Below, piece after piece: positions 14,968 to 15,342 of a stretch of 15,342 nucleotides of DNA. The stretch is taken from contig CAYLSO010000227.1 of NCBI GenBank assembly GCA_964386525.1, forward strand, positions 1 to 15,342, read 5' to 3'. This DNA is from CAYLSO01 sp964386525 (lineage in GTDB: Bacteria > Eisenbacteria > RBG-16-71-46 > DASYSL01). The stretch's first letter is position 1. Each line of letters starts with the position of its first letter. A program made the translations under genes and the position numbers. Under the pieces are notes generated by a model. It was not told where the DNA came from and searched no databases. It was given only the letters and a program-made list of their open reading frames with translations.

Positions 14968-15041
14968 TGGGCCCACGTGGACTCGAACCACGGACCAACC
15001 GGTTATGAGCCGGCCGCTCTCACCCACTGAGCTATGGGCCC
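14968..15041 (-). tRNA. tRNA-Ile2 (CAT, lysidine-dependent); elongator Met is the alternative
   Basis: A complete 74-nt cloverleaf without encoded CCA: acceptor GGGCCCA/TGGGCCC, D stem GCTC/GAGC, anticodon stem GCCGG/CCGGT with loop CTCATAA, T arm CGTGG-TTCGAGT-CCACG. The C4-G69 and C5-G68 pairs and the TTGGTC variable region resemble E. coli tRNA-Ile2, which TilS converts from CAU to lysidine-AU to read AUA. It lacks the C1-A72 mismatch of initiator tRNA. Confidence 0.85.
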
Positions 15042-15094
15042 GCGAGCCGTGGAACCTGCAAGCCCGCCATTTCTACCATGCGCCCCCGCCCCGG

Positions 15095-15342
15095 TCAAGG
15101 CGAGGGCGGCAGCGCGAGACGGAAGACCGCGTCGCCGCCGAAGCGCGCCACGATCCAGCGCGCGCCCAGCTGGGCGGCCCGGCGCGGTGTCTCGCGCTCC
15201 GGAAAGCGGCGCCGGGCCACCTCGGTCTGCAGCAGGTTCAGCCGGTCGAGGTTGGCGAAGCGAAACGGCCTGAAGGCGAGGAGGAATCCGGCCAGAGACG
15301 CCGCCGGCCGCCGGACCGGGCGGGGTCTCGCCCCGCGGGTCA
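15095..15342 (-). CDS. Unrecognised protein, C-terminal 81 residues only
   Basis: The frame is open from the right window edge to a TGA at 15097-15095. Codon third positions are strongly GC-rich as in the other genes and the product looks protein-like. The segment begins with an Arg/Pro-rich stretch, then AGFLLAFRPFRFANLDRLNLL, a short hydrophobic run followed by an amphipathic part, and ends ARWIVARFGGDAVFRLALPPSP. I do not recognise the family. It lies 53 nt upstream of tRNA-Ile2 on the same strand and could share a transcript with it. Confidence 0.6.
   Translation of the reverse strand, partial: TRGARPRPVRRPAASLAGFLLAFRPFRFANLDRLNLLQTEVARRRFPERETPRRAAQLGARWIVARFGGDAVFRLALPPSP

Noticed and set aside
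14774..14998. N-terminal extension of the zinc-ribbon gene upstream through the tRNA-Val gene
   Set aside because: It would run through the complete tRNA-Val sequence and the tRNA spacer; the extension has no family resemblance.

Overview
This is a very GC-rich bacterial window of housekeeping genes. GTG and TTG starts are common. A GT9 heptosyltransferase-family enzyme and a WaaE-like GT2 enzyme point to a Gram-negative cell with lipopolysaccharide, and a fliW-csrA pair points to a flagellated lineage. The gene order rpsB-tsf-pyrH-frr-uppS-cdsA-dxr, the short EF-Ts, the bifunctional Rel and the C4 zinc-ribbon protein near RNase P RNA resemble Desulfobacterota/Myxococcota-like or other high-GC 'deltaproteobacterial' lineages. 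The exact phylum cannot be settled from the sequence alone.

Layout, right to left on the minus strand. At 15342-15095 is the C-terminus of an unrecognised protein. Then come tRNA-Ile2(CAT) and tRNA-Val(CAC), and a coiled-coil C4 zinc-ribbon protein (14773-14069). Convergent to the last of these, on the plus strand, is fliW-csrA (13304-14047), preceded by a well-spaced sigma-54-type promoter at 13198-13213. Divergent from fliW is the minus-strand group rnhA, rnpB (RNase P RNA, about 12505-12132), rel (bifunctional (p)ppGpp synthetase/hydrolase), dtd and maf. Next, from a recognisable promoter at 8685-8714, runs a long tandem array: rplM, rpsI, rpsB, tsf, pyrH, frr, uppS, cdsA, dxr, a GT9 gene and a GT2 gene that is cut by the left window edge.

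The array joins ribosomal proteins and translation factors (S2, S9, L13, EF-Ts, RRF) to UMP kinase and then to envelope lipid precursors: Dxr for isoprenoids, UppS for undecaprenyl carrier and CdsA for CDP-diacylglycerol. It ends with two sugar transferases that probably build the LPS core. Most junctions are short gaps or overlaps. The clear exception is the 296-bp frr-uppS gap, which is almost filled by a 273-bp element with terminal inverted repeats flanked by CTAG on both sides. Removing it would leave a 19-nt gap like its neighbours, so it looks like a MITE-type insertion into the frr stop codon.

I did not find a wholly new multi-gene system. The most interesting signals are the MITE-like element, the sigma-54 promoter in front of fliW-csrA, the overlap of rnhA with the 5' end of RNase P RNA together with a possibly leaderless rnhA mRNA, and the replacement of the usual genes after dxr by LPS glycosyltransferases.
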